Shown: in pieces, positions 16,874-26,305 of the stretch
Numbering within the stretch: position 1 is the stretch's first letter
Layout: every line of letters starts with the position of its first letter
DNA from: DATCMH01 sp036563505
GTDB lineage: Bacteria; Pseudomonadota; Alphaproteobacteria; Rhizobiales; Beijerinckiaceae
Assembly (NCBI GenBank): GCA_036563505.1
Contig: DATCMH010000007.1
Location: 114,724 to 178,723 of the forward strand
Direction: 5' to 3'
DNA: 64,000 nt
Translations under genes and position numbers: made by a program
Notes under the pieces: generated by a model
The model's input: only the letters and a program-made list of their open reading frames with translations
Databases searched by the model: none
Told to the model about the DNA's origin: nothing

Positions 16874-18160
16874 ATGGAAGTCCGAAGCAGCGCGGGCGAG
16901 TGGCCGAGCATGGCGAGTGCAATGAGCGGAGGATCGGCCGGCCTTGCGCAGCGCCCGAGCGGCGATCGCGGCCGCGTGCTGATCTACAGCCACGACACCT
17001 TCGGCCTCGGCCACCTGCGCCGGTCGCGCGCCATCGCCAATGCCCTCGTCGAAGCCGAGCCCGGCCTGTCGGTGGTGATCATTTCCGGCTCGCCGGTGAT
17101 CGGCAGCTTCGAGTTCGGCCCGGGCGTCGATTACGTGCGCATCCCGGGCGTGACGAAGTTGCCCGAGGGCGACTATCGCAGCCTGAACCTCAACCTCTCC
17201 ATCGATGAGGCCGTGAGCCTGCGCGAGGGCTTGATCCTGCGCACCGCCGAGGTTTTCCGCCCTGACCTGTTCATCGTCGACAAGGAGCCGACGGGCTTTC
17301 GCGGCGAGGTGCTGCCGGCCCTCGATCACCTGCGTGCGAGCGGGTGCCGGCTGGTGCTGGGCGTGCGCGACGTGCTCGACGAGCCGGCCCTCCTCGTCCC
17401 CGAATGGGAGCGCAAGGGGGCGCGGGAAGCGCTGGAGCGCTACTACGACGAGATCTGGATCTACGGCCTCGAAGAGGTCTACGAGCCGCTCGCCGCGCTG
17501 CCGGTGTCGCCCGAGGTCGCGCGACGGCTGCGCTACACGGGGTATCTGCGCCGTGAGGTGCCGCTGGCGTCGGCGCTCAACCGCTACCCTAAGATCACGC
17601 GTCGGCCTTTCGTCCTCGTCACGACGGGCGGCGGCGGCGACGGGGACGAGCTCATCGACTGGGTGATCTCGGCCTACGAGGCGGATGCCGACCTCGATCT
17701 GCCGTCGCTCTTCGTCTTTGGACCCTTCATCAATCGCGACCGCCGGCGCAGGTTTCTCGAGCGGATCGCCCGCCAGCCCAACCTCGATGCGATCTCCTTC
17801 GACACCAAGATCGAGATCCTGATGCAGAAGGCGGCCGCGGTGGTCGCCATGGGCGGCTACAACACGTTCTGCGAGATCCTCTCCCTCGACAAGCGGGCGC
17901 TGATCGTGCCCCGCACGCGCCCGCGCCTGGAGCAGCAGATCCGGGCACGGGAGGCGGAGCGGCTCGGCCTCGTCAGCGTGCTCGACGAGACGGGCGGGCG
18001 CGATCCGGCCCGCATGGCCGCGGCGCTTCGGGCGCTTCCGAGCCAGCCCAAGCCTTCGGAGGTCGTGGTGCCCGGGCTCCTCGACGGCCTCGACGTGATC
18101 CGCGCGCGCTACGCGGCGTTTCGACCGTCCGCTCCGCCGCTGACGCAGGCGGCGGAATAG
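16874..18160 (+). CDS. glycosyltransferase, GT-B fold (COG4671/MurG-like)
   Basis: A 428-residue putative glycosyltransferase. The N-terminal YSHDTFGLGHLRRSRAIA and the C-terminal AMGGYNTFCEILSLDKRALIV are the two hallmark segments of the predicted glycosyltransferases related to MurG/GT28. No signal peptide or membrane helix is seen, so it is probably cytoplasmic. The start is uncertain: in-frame ATGs at 16910 and 16922 are possible and none has a strong ribosome-binding site. It heads a run of four glycosyltransferase genes. A relative with the same fold forms the N-terminal half of the fusion protein at 20553. Donor and acceptor sugars are unknown. Confidence 0.82.
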   Translation: MEVRSSAGEWPSMASAMSGGSAGLAQRPSGDRGRVLIYSHDTFGLGHLRRSRAIANALVEAEPGLSVVIISGSPVIGSFEFGPGVDYVRIPGVTKLPEGDYRSLNLNLSIDEAVSLREGLILRTAEVFRPDLFIVDKEPTGFRGEVLPALDHLRASGCRLVLGVRDVLDEPALLVPEWERKGAREALERYYDEIWIYGLEEVYEPLAALPVSPEVARRLRYTGYLRREVPLASALNRYPKITRRPFVLVTTGGGGDGDELIDWVISAYEADADLDLPSLFVFGPFINRDRRRRFLERIARQPNLDAISFDTKIEILMQKAAAVVAMGGYNTFCEILSLDKRALIVPRTRPRLEQQIRAREAERLGLVSVLDETGGRDPARMAAALRALPSQPKPSEVVVPGLLDGLDVIRARYAAFRPSAPPLTQAAE

Positions 18161-18169
18161 GACCGCGCC

Positions 18170-19444
18170 ATGGATGCGCGTCCCGCGCGGCGCCTCGCCA
18201 TCGTCGTCAAAGGTTACCCGCGGCTCTCGGAAACCTTCATCGCGCAGGAGATCCTCGCCCTGGAGCAGCGCGGCGTGCCGATGGAGATCTGGTCGCTGCG
18301 TCACCCGACGGAACGCGCCGTTCACCCCATGCACCGGCAGATCCGGGCCAAGGTCTCCTACCTGCCGGAGTACCTCTACCAGGAGCCGTGGCGCGTTCTC
18401 AAAGGCTTGCGCTTCGGCGTGCGGCAGAAGCGCTTCGCCGCCCTTCTGCGCCTGTTCTGGCGGGATCTGAAGCGCGACCCTACCCCCAACCGCGGCCGGC
18501 GCTTGGGCCAGGCTTTCGTGCTGGCGCGCGAGTTGCCGGACGCGGTGAGCCACCTGCACGTTCACTACCTGCACACGCCCGCTTCCGTGGTGCGCTACGC
18601 CGCCCTGCTCACCGGCCGCCGATGGACCTTCTCGGCCCATGCCAAGGATATCTGGACGACGCCGGATTGGGAGATCGCCGAGAAGATCGCCTGCAGCCTT
18701 TGGGGCGTGACCTGCACGCGAGCCGGCGCAGAGCATTTGCGCGGTTTGGCCAGCGACCCGGGCCGGGTCGCCCTCGCCTATCACGGTCTCGACCTGTCGC
18801 GCTTTCCCGCCCCGCCCGTGAGCCGGCCCCCGCGCGACGGGTCGAACCCGGCTGACCCAGTCCGGTTCGTGACGGTGGGCCGGGCCGTCGCCAAAAAGGG
18901 CTTCGACGACCTCCTGAAGGCGCTCGCCGCCCTGCCCGCCGACCTGCATTGGCGCCTCGCCCATGTTGGGGGCGGCGAGATGCTCGACCGCTTGAAAGCG
19001 CAGGCCCAGGGCGCCGGGATCGGCGCCAAGGTGGCCTTCCTCGGCTCCAAACCTCAGCCGGATGTGGTCGCCCTCATGCGTGAGGCGGACCTATTCGTTC
19101 TGCCCTCCAAGCAGGCCCGCTCGGGCGATCGGGACGGCTTGCCGAACGTGCTTATGGAAGCGGCGAGCCAGGCGCTGCCGCTCGTCGCGACGGACTTCGC
19201 CGGCATCCCCGAATTCATGCGGGACGGGGTGGAAGGGCGGCTCGTGCCGCCGGGCGAGTGGGAAGCACTCTCGAACGCCCTCAACCTCCTCGCCCGCGAT
19301 CCCCTCGAACGGGGACGGCTCGGGCGGGCTGCCTACGACCGCTTGCGGAGCCACTTCGCGATGGACTCGGGTATCGACCTCCTCGAAGCACGGTTCCGCC
19401 CGCTCCTCGATCCGTCCCTCGCGGCCGACGAGGCCGCGACATGA
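18170..19444 (+). CDS. glycosyltransferase family 4 protein (WcaL/colanic-acid type)
   Basis: A 424-residue GT-B enzyme. The opening VVKGYPRLSETFIAQEI and the heavy run FVLPSKQARSGDRDGLPN followed by VLMEAASQALPLVATDFAG (the E-x7-E-like donor-binding part) are typical for group 1 transferases of the WcaL kind, used in exopolysaccharide assembly. It begins 9 bases after the first transferase and its stop overlaps the next start by four bases (ATGA). The sugar is not predictable. Confidence 0.88.
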   Translation: MDARPARRLAIVVKGYPRLSETFIAQEILALEQRGVPMEIWSLRHPTERAVHPMHRQIRAKVSYLPEYLYQEPWRVLKGLRFGVRQKRFAALLRLFWRDLKRDPTPNRGRRLGQAFVLARELPDAVSHLHVHYLHTPASVVRYAALLTGRRWTFSAHAKDIWTTPDWEIAEKIACSLWGVTCTRAGAEHLRGLASDPGRVALAYHGLDLSRFPAPPVSRPPRDGSNPADPVRFVTVGRAVAKKGFDDLLKALAALPADLHWRLAHVGGGEMLDRLKAQAQGAGIGAKVAFLGSKPQPDVVALMREADLFVLPSKQARSGDRDGLPNVLMEAASQALPLVATDFAGIPEFMRDGVEGRLVPPGEWEALSNALNLLARDPLERGRLGRAAYDRLRSHFAMDSGIDLLEARFRPLLDPSLAADEAAT

Positions 19445-20562
19445 GCGTTCCCCTCGCCTTCTACGCACCCCTGAAGAGCCCTGATCATCCATCCCCGTCA
19501 GGGGACCGCACCATGGCGCGGCTCCTCCTGGCCGCGCTCGGGCGGGCCGGTTTCGCCTGCGAGATCGCGAGCACCTTGCGCATCCTCGACCTCGCTGGAG
19601 ATGCTGATCGGCAGGCCCAGCTCAGGGATGCCTCCCTCGCCGAAGCGGGAAGGCTTCTATCGCATTGGCGCGAACGACCGGCCTCGGACCGCCCCCGGGC
19701 TTGGTTCACCTACCACGTCTATTACAAGGCACCCGACTGGCTCGGCCCGGTTGTCGCCGAGGCTCTCGGCATCCCCTATTTCGTCGCCGAAGGCTCCCGG
19801 GCCAGAAAGCGCGCCGAGGGCCCCTGGGCGCTCGGGCATCGCGGCGCTGAGGCCGCGCTCGACCGCGCCGACCTCGTTTTCGCCATGACTGCCAACGACC
19901 GGGTCGCGCTGGAGCGCGACCGGCCGGAACGGCAGCGGATCGTCGATCTGCCGCCCTTCGTCGAGAGCGTGCCGCCCGTGACGGCTGTACGCTCGGGAGG
20001 CAGGAGGCTCCTCACCGTTGCCATGATGCGGCCCGGCGACAAGCTCGCCTCCTACCGCCTGCTCGCCGACAGCCTGAGCGCCTTGGGCGCCCGGGCATGG
20101 ACCCTCGACGTCGTCGGGGACGGGGAGGCTTGGGGCGCCGTCGAAGCGATGTTCACTTCACTCGGGCCGCGGGTGCGCTTTCACGGGCGGCTCGACGATC
20201 CCTCCGCCCTCGGCGCGCTCTATGACGCTTCCGACATCCTCGTCTGGCCGGCCGTCAACGAGGCCTACGGCATGGCTCTCCTCGAGGCGCAGGCCCATGG
20301 CTGCCCCGTGGTGGCCGGCAGCTATGGCGGCGTCACGAGCGTGGTGCGGCACGGCGAGACGGGATTGGTGACGCCTCCCGGTGACACCGGTGCCTTCGCG
20401 CGGGCGATCGCGTGCCTCCTCGACGATCCTTCGCTCCGACATCGCCTTGGCGTCTGCGCCCGTGCCACGGTCGCCCGCGAGCACACGTTGGACGCCGCGG
20501 CGCGACGCCTGCGCACGGCGATCGAGCCGCTTCTCGCTCCGGAGCTGGCGCCATGCGCGTGA
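19441..20562 (+). CDS. glycosyltransferase family 4 protein
   Basis: A 373-residue GT-B transferase. After MSVPLAFYAPLKSPDHPSPSGDR, an N-terminal domain leads into the retaining GT4 donor site (EAYGMALLEAQAHGCPVVAG, then SYGGVTSVVRHGETGLV). The start at 19441 overlaps the preceding stop; the end overlaps the next gene by 10 bases. This tight packing marks one operon with the transferases on both sides. Its specificity is unknown; the conserved YGGV and ETGLV segments make the family call secure. Confidence 0.87.
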   Translation: MSVPLAFYAPLKSPDHPSPSGDRTMARLLLAALGRAGFACEIASTLRILDLAGDADRQAQLRDASLAEAGRLLSHWRERPASDRPRAWFTYHVYYKAPDWLGPVVAEALGIPYFVAEGSRARKRAEGPWALGHRGAEAALDRADLVFAMTANDRVALERDRPERQRIVDLPPFVESVPPVTAVRSGGRRLLTVAMMRPGDKLASYRLLADSLSALGARAWTLDVVGDGEAWGAVEAMFTSLGPRVRFHGRLDDPSALGALYDASDILVWPAVNEAYGMALLEAQAHGCPVVAGSYGGVTSVVRHGETGLVTPPGDTGAFARAIACLLDDPSLRHRLGVCARATVAREHTLDAAARRLRTAIEPLLAPELAPCA

Positions 20563-22493
20563 TGATCGTCGTCACGCACCTGCTCGGGGCCGGGCACCTC
20601 ACCCGGGCGGCGACGCTGGCGCGCGCCTTCGCCCGGGCGGGTCACGAGACGGTGCTGGTCTCGGGCGGAATACCGTCCGCGCTCGTCAAGACGGCGCCGG
20701 CGCGCCTCGTCCAACTGCCGCCCGTGCGCTCCAACGGCACCGACTTCAAGACGCTGCTCGACGAAGCCGGGCGGCCGATCGCGCCGAGCACCCTCGCCGA
20801 CCGCAAGGCCCTTCTCCTCGCGACGCTGGAGGACGTGAAGCCGGACGTTCTCCTCACCGAGCTCTTCCCGTTCGGCCGACGGACTCTGTCCGACGAGTTC
20901 CTGGCCCTCCTCGAAGCGGCCCGGCACGGGCGGCCGAGGCCGCTCGTCCTCGCCTCGGTTCGTGACATCCTCGCGCTGCCCTCCAAACCCGATCGGGTGG
21001 AAGAGGCTCTCACCCGCGTACAGCGCCTCTACGACGGCGTCCTTGTTCACGGCGATGCCACCCTCGTGCCCCTCGACCTCTCCTGGCCCGTGGACGATCG
21101 GCTGAGGCCCTTCCTCCACGAGACGGGCTACGTCGACGAGGGCGGGAGGCCGCCGCCCGGATTGCGGCGCGGTGACGAGATCCTCGTGTCGGCCGGCTCG
21201 AGCCCGACCGGGGTCACGAATCTCGAGGTGGCCGTCGAGGCCGCCCGGCTCGTCCCGGAGAAGCCCTGGCGACTCCTCGTTCCCCGCAGCATCGACCAGG
21301 GCACCTTCCGGCGTCTCGCCGGCGAGGCTCCGGGCAACGTCAGCGTCGAGCGCACGCGCCCGGATTTTCGGACGCTCCTCGCCGGGGCCGCGGTCTCAGT
21401 GAGCCAAGTCGGCTACAACACCACCGTCGACCTGCTGGTGACCGGCACGCCCGCGGTTCTGATCCCATTCGAAACCGGGGGCGAGACCGAGCAGCGCCTT
21501 CGGGCCGAACGCCTCGCGGCCCGCGGCCTCGCGACCGTTCTCCCGGAGGCGGAACTCGGCCCGGATGCCCTGGCGCGCGCCGTGACGAGGGCCCTCGAGA
21601 GGCCGCCCACTGGCCCGAGCGGCTTTGCGTTCGACGGCGCCGCTAGGAGCGTCGCCCTGACCAAACGCCTGTTGGCTAGCAAGCGCGGAAGCCCGATACG
21701 CAAAGCTGCGTACGAATGGTCCTCCCTTGACGAGGCGCTCGCCCAACGGAACGGCGACGGCGGAACGATCGAGGTTTGGTGGCGAGACGACGACGCGGTC
21801 GCGGCCGGCCCCGCGCTCGAACGGCTGCTCGGGCTCGCCCACCGCCTCGAACATCCGCTCGGCCTGGCCGTCATCCCGGCCGGCGTTGAGGCGTCCCTCG
21901 CCGAGCGGCTGGCTAGCGAGCGATCCGTCGCGGTACTCGTCCACGGCTGGGCTCATGCGAACCACGCACCCGCTGGCGAGAAGAAATCCGAGTTCGGCTC
22001 CCACCGCCCGCTCGCGGCGATGGTCGACGAGGCGGACCGTGGCCTCTCGACCCTGCGGGATCGGCTCGGGCCGGGCGTCCTGCCGATCTTTGTCCCGCCG
22101 TGGAACCGCATCGCGCCGAGCTTGGCCGCCCAGCTGTCAACCGCAGGCTATCGCGGTCTGTCCACCTTCGGACCGGTCCGGCCCGGCACCACTCCCCCCG
22201 GTCTGGTTCAGGTCAATGCGCATCTCGACCCGATCGATTGGCACGGCAGCCGAGGCTTGTCCGATCCGGAGGGGCTGATCCGCGCGCTCGCGGGCCTCGT
22301 CGATGAAGGCCAGGACGTCATCGGCCTCCTCACCCATCATCTGACACACGACGAAGCGGTCTGGCATTTCTGCGAAGCCCTGCTCGAACGGCTATCGCGG
22401 AGCGAAGCCGTCCGGCATCCCTTTGTCGGCGAAATGTTTTCTTGCCGCGCTGCGCCGGGGCTTACGGACCTCGACGCCGTGCTAGAGTGTTGA
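20553..22493 (+). CDS. fused glycosyltransferase (GT-B) and polysaccharide-deacetylase-like protein
   Basis: A 646-residue two-domain protein. Residues 1 to about 370 are a MurG/COG4671-like transferase (THLLGAGHLTRAATLAR; VSQVGYNTTVDLLVTGTPAV). Residues about 395-646 resemble a NodB-type polysaccharide deacetylase: metal-binding Asp cluster WWRDDDA (about 407), HGWAHANH (about 463) and FVPPWNRI. The fused order suggests that one polypeptide adds and then trims a sugar, for example removing an acetyl group. No signal peptide is seen, so the deacetylase half would act in the cytoplasm, unlike most family members. It is the last gene of the transferase run, 27 bases before the next ABC operon. 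Confidence 0.85.
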   Translation: MRVMIVVTHLLGAGHLTRAATLARAFARAGHETVLVSGGIPSALVKTAPARLVQLPPVRSNGTDFKTLLDEAGRPIAPSTLADRKALLLATLEDVKPDVLLTELFPFGRRTLSDEFLALLEAARHGRPRPLVLASVRDILALPSKPDRVEEALTRVQRLYDGVLVHGDATLVPLDLSWPVDDRLRPFLHETGYVDEGGRPPPGLRRGDEILVSAGSSPTGVTNLEVAVEAARLVPEKPWRLLVPRSIDQGTFRRLAGEAPGNVSVERTRPDFRTLLAGAAVSVSQVGYNTTVDLLVTGTPAVLIPFETGGETEQRLRAERLAARGLATVLPEAELGPDALARAVTRALERPPTGPSGFAFDGAARSVALTKRLLASKRGSPIRKAAYEWSSLDEALAQRNGDGGTIEVWWRDDDAVAAGPALERLLGLAHRLEHPLGLAVIPAGVEASLAERLASERSVAVLVHGWAHANHAPAGEKKSEFGSHRPLAAMVDEADRGLSTLRDRLGPGVLPIFVPPWNRIAPSLAAQLSTAGYRGLSTFGPVRPGTTPPGLVQVNAHLDPIDWHGSRGLSDPEGLIRALAGLVDEGQDVIGLLTHHLTHDEAVWHFCEALLERLSRSEAVRHPFVGEMFSCRAAPGLTDLDAVLEC

Positions 22494-22520
22494 CCTGAAG
22501 CCTGGAGAGATCGTCGCCCG

Positions 22521-24392
22521 ATGCAAGCTCCGCTGCTCTCGATCCGCGACCTCGCGGTGGATTTCCGAACGGAGACCGGGGAGTTTCGCGCCGTCGACGG
22601 GCTGTCGCTCGACATTCCGCGGGGCCGCACGGTGGCACTCGTCGGCGAATCCGGGTCGGGCAAGTCGGTGACGGCGCAGGCCATCCTGCAGATCTTGCCG
22701 AAGAAGGCGCACATTACGGCGGGCAGCATCGTCCTGAATGAGACGAAGGGGAGCGCCACCGGCGTCGACATCGCCGGCCTCGATCCCGAAAGCGGGCAGA
22801 TGCGGGCGCTGCGCGGTGGCCAGATCGCGATGATCTTCCAGGAACCGATGACCTCGCTGTCGCCCCTCCACACCGTGGGCGATCAGGTCAGCGAAGCCCT
22901 GATGCTGCACTCGAAGGCGAACCGGAAGGAAGCCGAGGAGCGGGCTGTCGACGTCTTTGCCCGGGTCGGCTTCCCAGATCCGAAGCGAGCGCTCGTGACC
23001 TACCCGTTCGAATTGTCGGGGGGCCTGCGCCAGCGCGCGATGATCGCCATGGCGCTGATCACCAAGCCGGCCCTCCTCATCGCCGATGAGCCGACGACGG
23101 CCCTCGACGTCACGACGCAGGCGCAGATCCTCGACCTCATCCGCGACCTGCAGGCGGAGACGGGCATGTCCGTGCTCCTCATCACCCACGATCTCGGGGT
23201 CGTGGCGAATGTCGCGCACGAGGTGGTCGTCATGTATCGCGGCCGCGTGATGGAAGCGGGCGGGCGCGAGGACATCTTCCGCCGGCCGGAGCATCCCTAC
23301 CTCAAGGCGCTGATGCGCGCCGTACCCCGCTTCGCGATGGCTCCGGACGAGCGCCTGACGCCCATCCGGGAGATCCGCTCCGCCGCCCTTCCCGACGCCA
23401 AAGCCCGCGCGGCCCGATCCGTGCCGAAAGGGCCTGCCCTCCAGGCGATCGATCTGCGCAAGTCCTTCACCTTGCGCTCGGGCCTCTTCAAGGGTGAGGC
23501 GCGAACGATCCGGGCGGTGAACGGCGTCAGCCTGACGCTTCCGACCGGCAGCACGTTGGGCCTCGTCGGCGAGTCGGGCTGCGGCAAGACAACCGTCTCG
23601 AAGATGATCATGCGGGCCCTCGAGCCCGATTCGGGGCAAGTGTTCTTCGACGACGGCGGCGGTCCGCAGGACGTCTTCACCCTCCAGGGCGAAGGGCTCA
23701 AGGCCTATCGCCGCGCCGTGCAATTCGTCTTCCAGGATCCGTTCTCGTCGCTCAACCCGCGCATGACGGTCTACGAACTCCTGGCCGAGCCCCTGCGCGT
23801 TCACGAGGTCGGCACCTCGGACGAGCGCTTCGAGCGCGTGAAGACCCTGCTCGAACTCGTGGGGCTGCCGAAGGCGAGCCTGAGCCGCTACCCGCATTCC
23901 TTCTCGGGGGGGCAGCGCCAGCGCCTCGGCATCGCGCGCGCGCTGGCGCTCGAGCCCCGGGTGCTCCTGTGCGACGAGCCGGTCTCCGCGCTCGACGTCT
24001 CGGTGCAGGCGCAGGTCCTCAACCTGCTCAAAGACCTCCAGGCGGCGCTCGGGCTGTCCTACCTCTTCGTGTCCCACAACCTCGCGGTGGTCGACTACAT
24101 CGCCGACACCATCGCCGTCATGTGCCGCGGCTACATCGTGGAGGAGGCGCCGAAGGCCGCCCTCTTCCGCAACCCCGCACATCCTTACACGAGAGCGCTT
24201 CTCGCCGCGGTGCCCGACCCGGACATCGACCGCCCCCTCGACTTCAAAAAGCTGAGGGACGAGAGTTTCTCGAAACCCGAGCGCTGGCCCGAGCCGTTCC
24301 GTCTCGTCGAGGGCGAGGCCGGCGCCATGCGCGAGATCGAGCCCGGCCATCGGGTCCGCGTCGCGGCGCCCCAGGCGCAGGAGGCCGCATGA
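22521..24392 (+). CDS. ABC transporter, two fused ATP-binding domains (peptide importer type)
   Basis: A 623-residue double ATPase equal to DppD plus DppF in one chain. NBD1 has Walker A GESGSGKSVT, signature ELSGGLRQRA and LLIADEPTTALD. NBD2 has GESGCGKTTV, FSGGQRQRL and LLCDEPVSALD. Oligopeptide-type linkers follow each. ATG 22521 begins MQAPLLSIRDLAVDF. The stop overlaps the start of the binding-protein gene (ATGA). It powers the importer encoded by the next three genes. Only 27 bases separate it from the glycosyltransferase fusion gene, so read-through is possible. Confidence 0.93.
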   Translation: MQAPLLSIRDLAVDFRTETGEFRAVDGLSLDIPRGRTVALVGESGSGKSVTAQAILQILPKKAHITAGSIVLNETKGSATGVDIAGLDPESGQMRALRGGQIAMIFQEPMTSLSPLHTVGDQVSEALMLHSKANRKEAEERAVDVFARVGFPDPKRALVTYPFELSGGLRQRAMIAMALITKPALLIADEPTTALDVTTQAQILDLIRDLQAETGMSVLLITHDLGVVANVAHEVVVMYRGRVMEAGGREDIFRRPEHPYLKALMRAVPRFAMAPDERLTPIREIRSAALPDAKARAARSVPKGPALQAIDLRKSFTLRSGLFKGEARTIRAVNGVSLTLPTGSTLGLVGESGCGKTTVSKMIMRALEPDSGQVFFDDGGGPQDVFTLQGEGLKAYRRAVQFVFQDPFSSLNPRMTVYELLAEPLRVHEVGTSDERFERVKTLLELVGLPKASLSRYPHSFSGGQRQRLGIARALALEPRVLLCDEPVSALDVSVQAQVLNLLKDLQAALGLSYLFVSHNLAVVDYIADTIAVMCRGYIVEEAPKAALFRNPAHPYTRALLAAVPDPDIDRPLDFKKLRDESFSKPERWPEPFRLVEGEAGAMREIEPGHRVRVAAPQAQEAA

Positions 24393-26305
24393 AACCCTTG
24401 TTCGCCGCGCTCACCTTGATCGCCCTGGCTCCTGCAGCCGCAGCGCAGACGGCCCGCTCGGAGGCGCCGATGCTCGCCGAGCGCGTGGCCCGCAAGGAGC
24501 TCCCGCCCGTCACTGAGCGGCTGCCGCAGGAGCCCTACGTCGCCAACCTGGCCGATCGCGGCCGGATGGTGGGGCGCTACGGCGGCGAGGTCACGACCCT
24601 CGTGTCCCGGGCTCGCGACATTCGCTATCTCACGGCCTACGCCTATGCCCGTCTCGTCGGCTACGACGAGCGGCTCGCCATGCGCCCCGATCTCCTGGCC
24701 GCTGTCGACAACGACGCGGACCGGGTGATCACCCTGCGCCTGCGGCCGGGCCACCGCTGGTCCGACGGGACCCCGTTCACGGCGGAGGACTTTCGCTACT
24801 ACTGGGAGGACATCGCCAACAACCGGGAGCTGAGTCCCGCCGGGCCGCCCGAGTTCATGCTGACGGGCGGCAAGCCGCCGCGCTTCGAAGTCGTCGACGA
24901 GACGACGGTGCGCTTCACCTGGGAGCGGCCGAACCCTCGGTTCCTGCCTCAGCTCGCCGCCGCCCGCGACCCGTTCATCTACCGCCCGGCCCACTACCTG
25001 AAGCGCTTTCACGCCAAATACGCCGACAAGGCCGCGCTCGACGAGGCGGCGAAAAAGCAGAAGCTCAAGTCCTGGGCCTCGCTCCACAACCGCGTCGACG
25101 ACATGTTCGAGAACTCCAACCCGGAGCTCCCGACGCTTCAGGCCTGGAAGGTCATGAACGCGGCTCCCGCGAGCCGCTTCATCTTCGAGCGCAATCCCTA
25201 CTACCACCGGGTCGACGCATCGGGTCAGCAGCTGCCCTATCTCGACCGCGTCCTGATGGACGTCGCGGCGGGCGGGCTCATGGCGGCGAAGGCCAATGCC
25301 GGCGAGACGGACCTGCTGTTTCGCGGCCTGACCATGGCCGACGTGCCGATCCTCAAGCAGGGTGAGCGCGTGCAGGGCTACAAAACCCTGCTCTGGCCCA
25401 ACGCCCGGGGCAGCGAGATCGCGCTCTACCCCAACCTCAACACGGCCGACCCGGTCTGGCGGGCGCTCAACCGGGACTTCCGATTCCGCAAGGCCCTGTC
25501 CCTCGGCATCGACCGCAAGACGCTCAACAACGCCCTGCTCTTCGGCCTCGGCACCGAGGGTAACAACACGGTCATGAGCCAAAGCCCGCTCTTCTCGCCG
25601 GAGTTGCGCGGGCTCAACGCCGGCTATGACCCGGCGGAGGCGTCCCGCCTCCTCGACGAGATCGGACTCGCGCAGCGCGACGGGTCCGGCACCCGCCTCC
25701 TGCCGGACGGGCGCGAGCTCGAGATTATCGTCGAGACGGACGGCTCGGGCGGGCTCGTCGTCGACGGACTGACCCTGATCGCGGAGTTCTGGCGCGAGAT
25801 CGGCGTCAAGCTCTTCGTGAAGCCGCAAGACATCACCATCCTGCGCAACCGCTCCTACGCGGGGCTCACGGTCATGGTGGCCGCTCAAGGCCTGGACCTC
25901 GCTGTCCCGACGCCCAAGATGGCGCCCACCGAACTCGCTCCGATGCGGCAGGACTTCTTCGCCTGGCCGAAATGGGGGCAGTACGTCGAGACGAAGGGCA
26001 AGAACGGCGAGCCGGTCGACATCCCAGAGGCACAGCGCCTGATCGAGCTCTACAAGAGCTGGATGAACACCGCCGACGACGCCGCGCAGGAAGCCGCCTG
26101 GCGCGAGATGCTGCGCAACCACGTCGAGAACCTGTGGTCGATCGGCACGGTCGCCGGCGCGCTCCAGCCCATCGTTGTCAAAGGCGGCCTGACGAACCTG
26201 CCGACGAAGGCGCTCTACAGCTGGGAGCCGACGGCCTTCCTCGGCGTCTACCGCCTCGACGAGGTCTTCTGGGATCGGGCGGCGGGCAAGGCGGCGTCTC
26301 GATGA
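24389..26305 (+). CDS. ABC transporter substrate-binding protein, family 5, long type
   Basis: A 638-residue periplasmic binding protein. A signal peptide (MKPLFAALTLIALAPAAAAQ) precedes an N-terminal stretch PPVTERLPQEPYV and GRYGGEVTTL, characteristic of the long (600+ residue) group of peptide-type binding proteins in rhizobia and relatives. The family-5 core (LRPGHRWSDGTPFTAEDFRY; FRKALSLGIDRKTLN) follows. It overlaps the ATPase upstream and the first permease downstream by four bases each. The solute is unknown; the long-type proteins need not bind peptides. Confidence 0.9.
   Translation: MKPLFAALTLIALAPAAAAQTARSEAPMLAERVARKELPPVTERLPQEPYVANLADRGRMVGRYGGEVTTLVSRARDIRYLTAYAYARLVGYDERLAMRPDLLAAVDNDADRVITLRLRPGHRWSDGTPFTAEDFRYYWEDIANNRELSPAGPPEFMLTGGKPPRFEVVDETTVRFTWERPNPRFLPQLAAARDPFIYRPAHYLKRFHAKYADKAALDEAAKKQKLKSWASLHNRVDDMFENSNPELPTLQAWKVMNAAPASRFIFERNPYYHRVDASGQQLPYLDRVLMDVAAGGLMAAKANAGETDLLFRGLTMADVPILKQGERVQGYKTLLWPNARGSEIALYPNLNTADPVWRALNRDFRFRKALSLGIDRKTLNNALLFGLGTEGNNTVMSQSPLFSPELRGLNAGYDPAEASRLLDEIGLAQRDGSGTRLLPDGRELEIIVETDGSGGLVVDGLTLIAEFWREIGVKLFVKPQDITILRNRSYAGLTVMVAAQGLDLAVPTPKMAPTELAPMRQDFFAWPKWGQYVETKGKNGEPVDIPEAQRLIELYKSWMNTADDAAQEAAWREMLRNHVENLWSIGTVAGALQPIVVKGGLTNLPTKALYSWEPTAFLGVYRLDEVFWDRAAGKAASR

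Noticed and set aside
16832..18964. A 710-codon open frame on the minus strand opposite two glycosyltransferase genes
   Set aside because: It has low-complexity, Arg/Ala/Gly-rich translation and spans two genes with clear motifs on the other strand.
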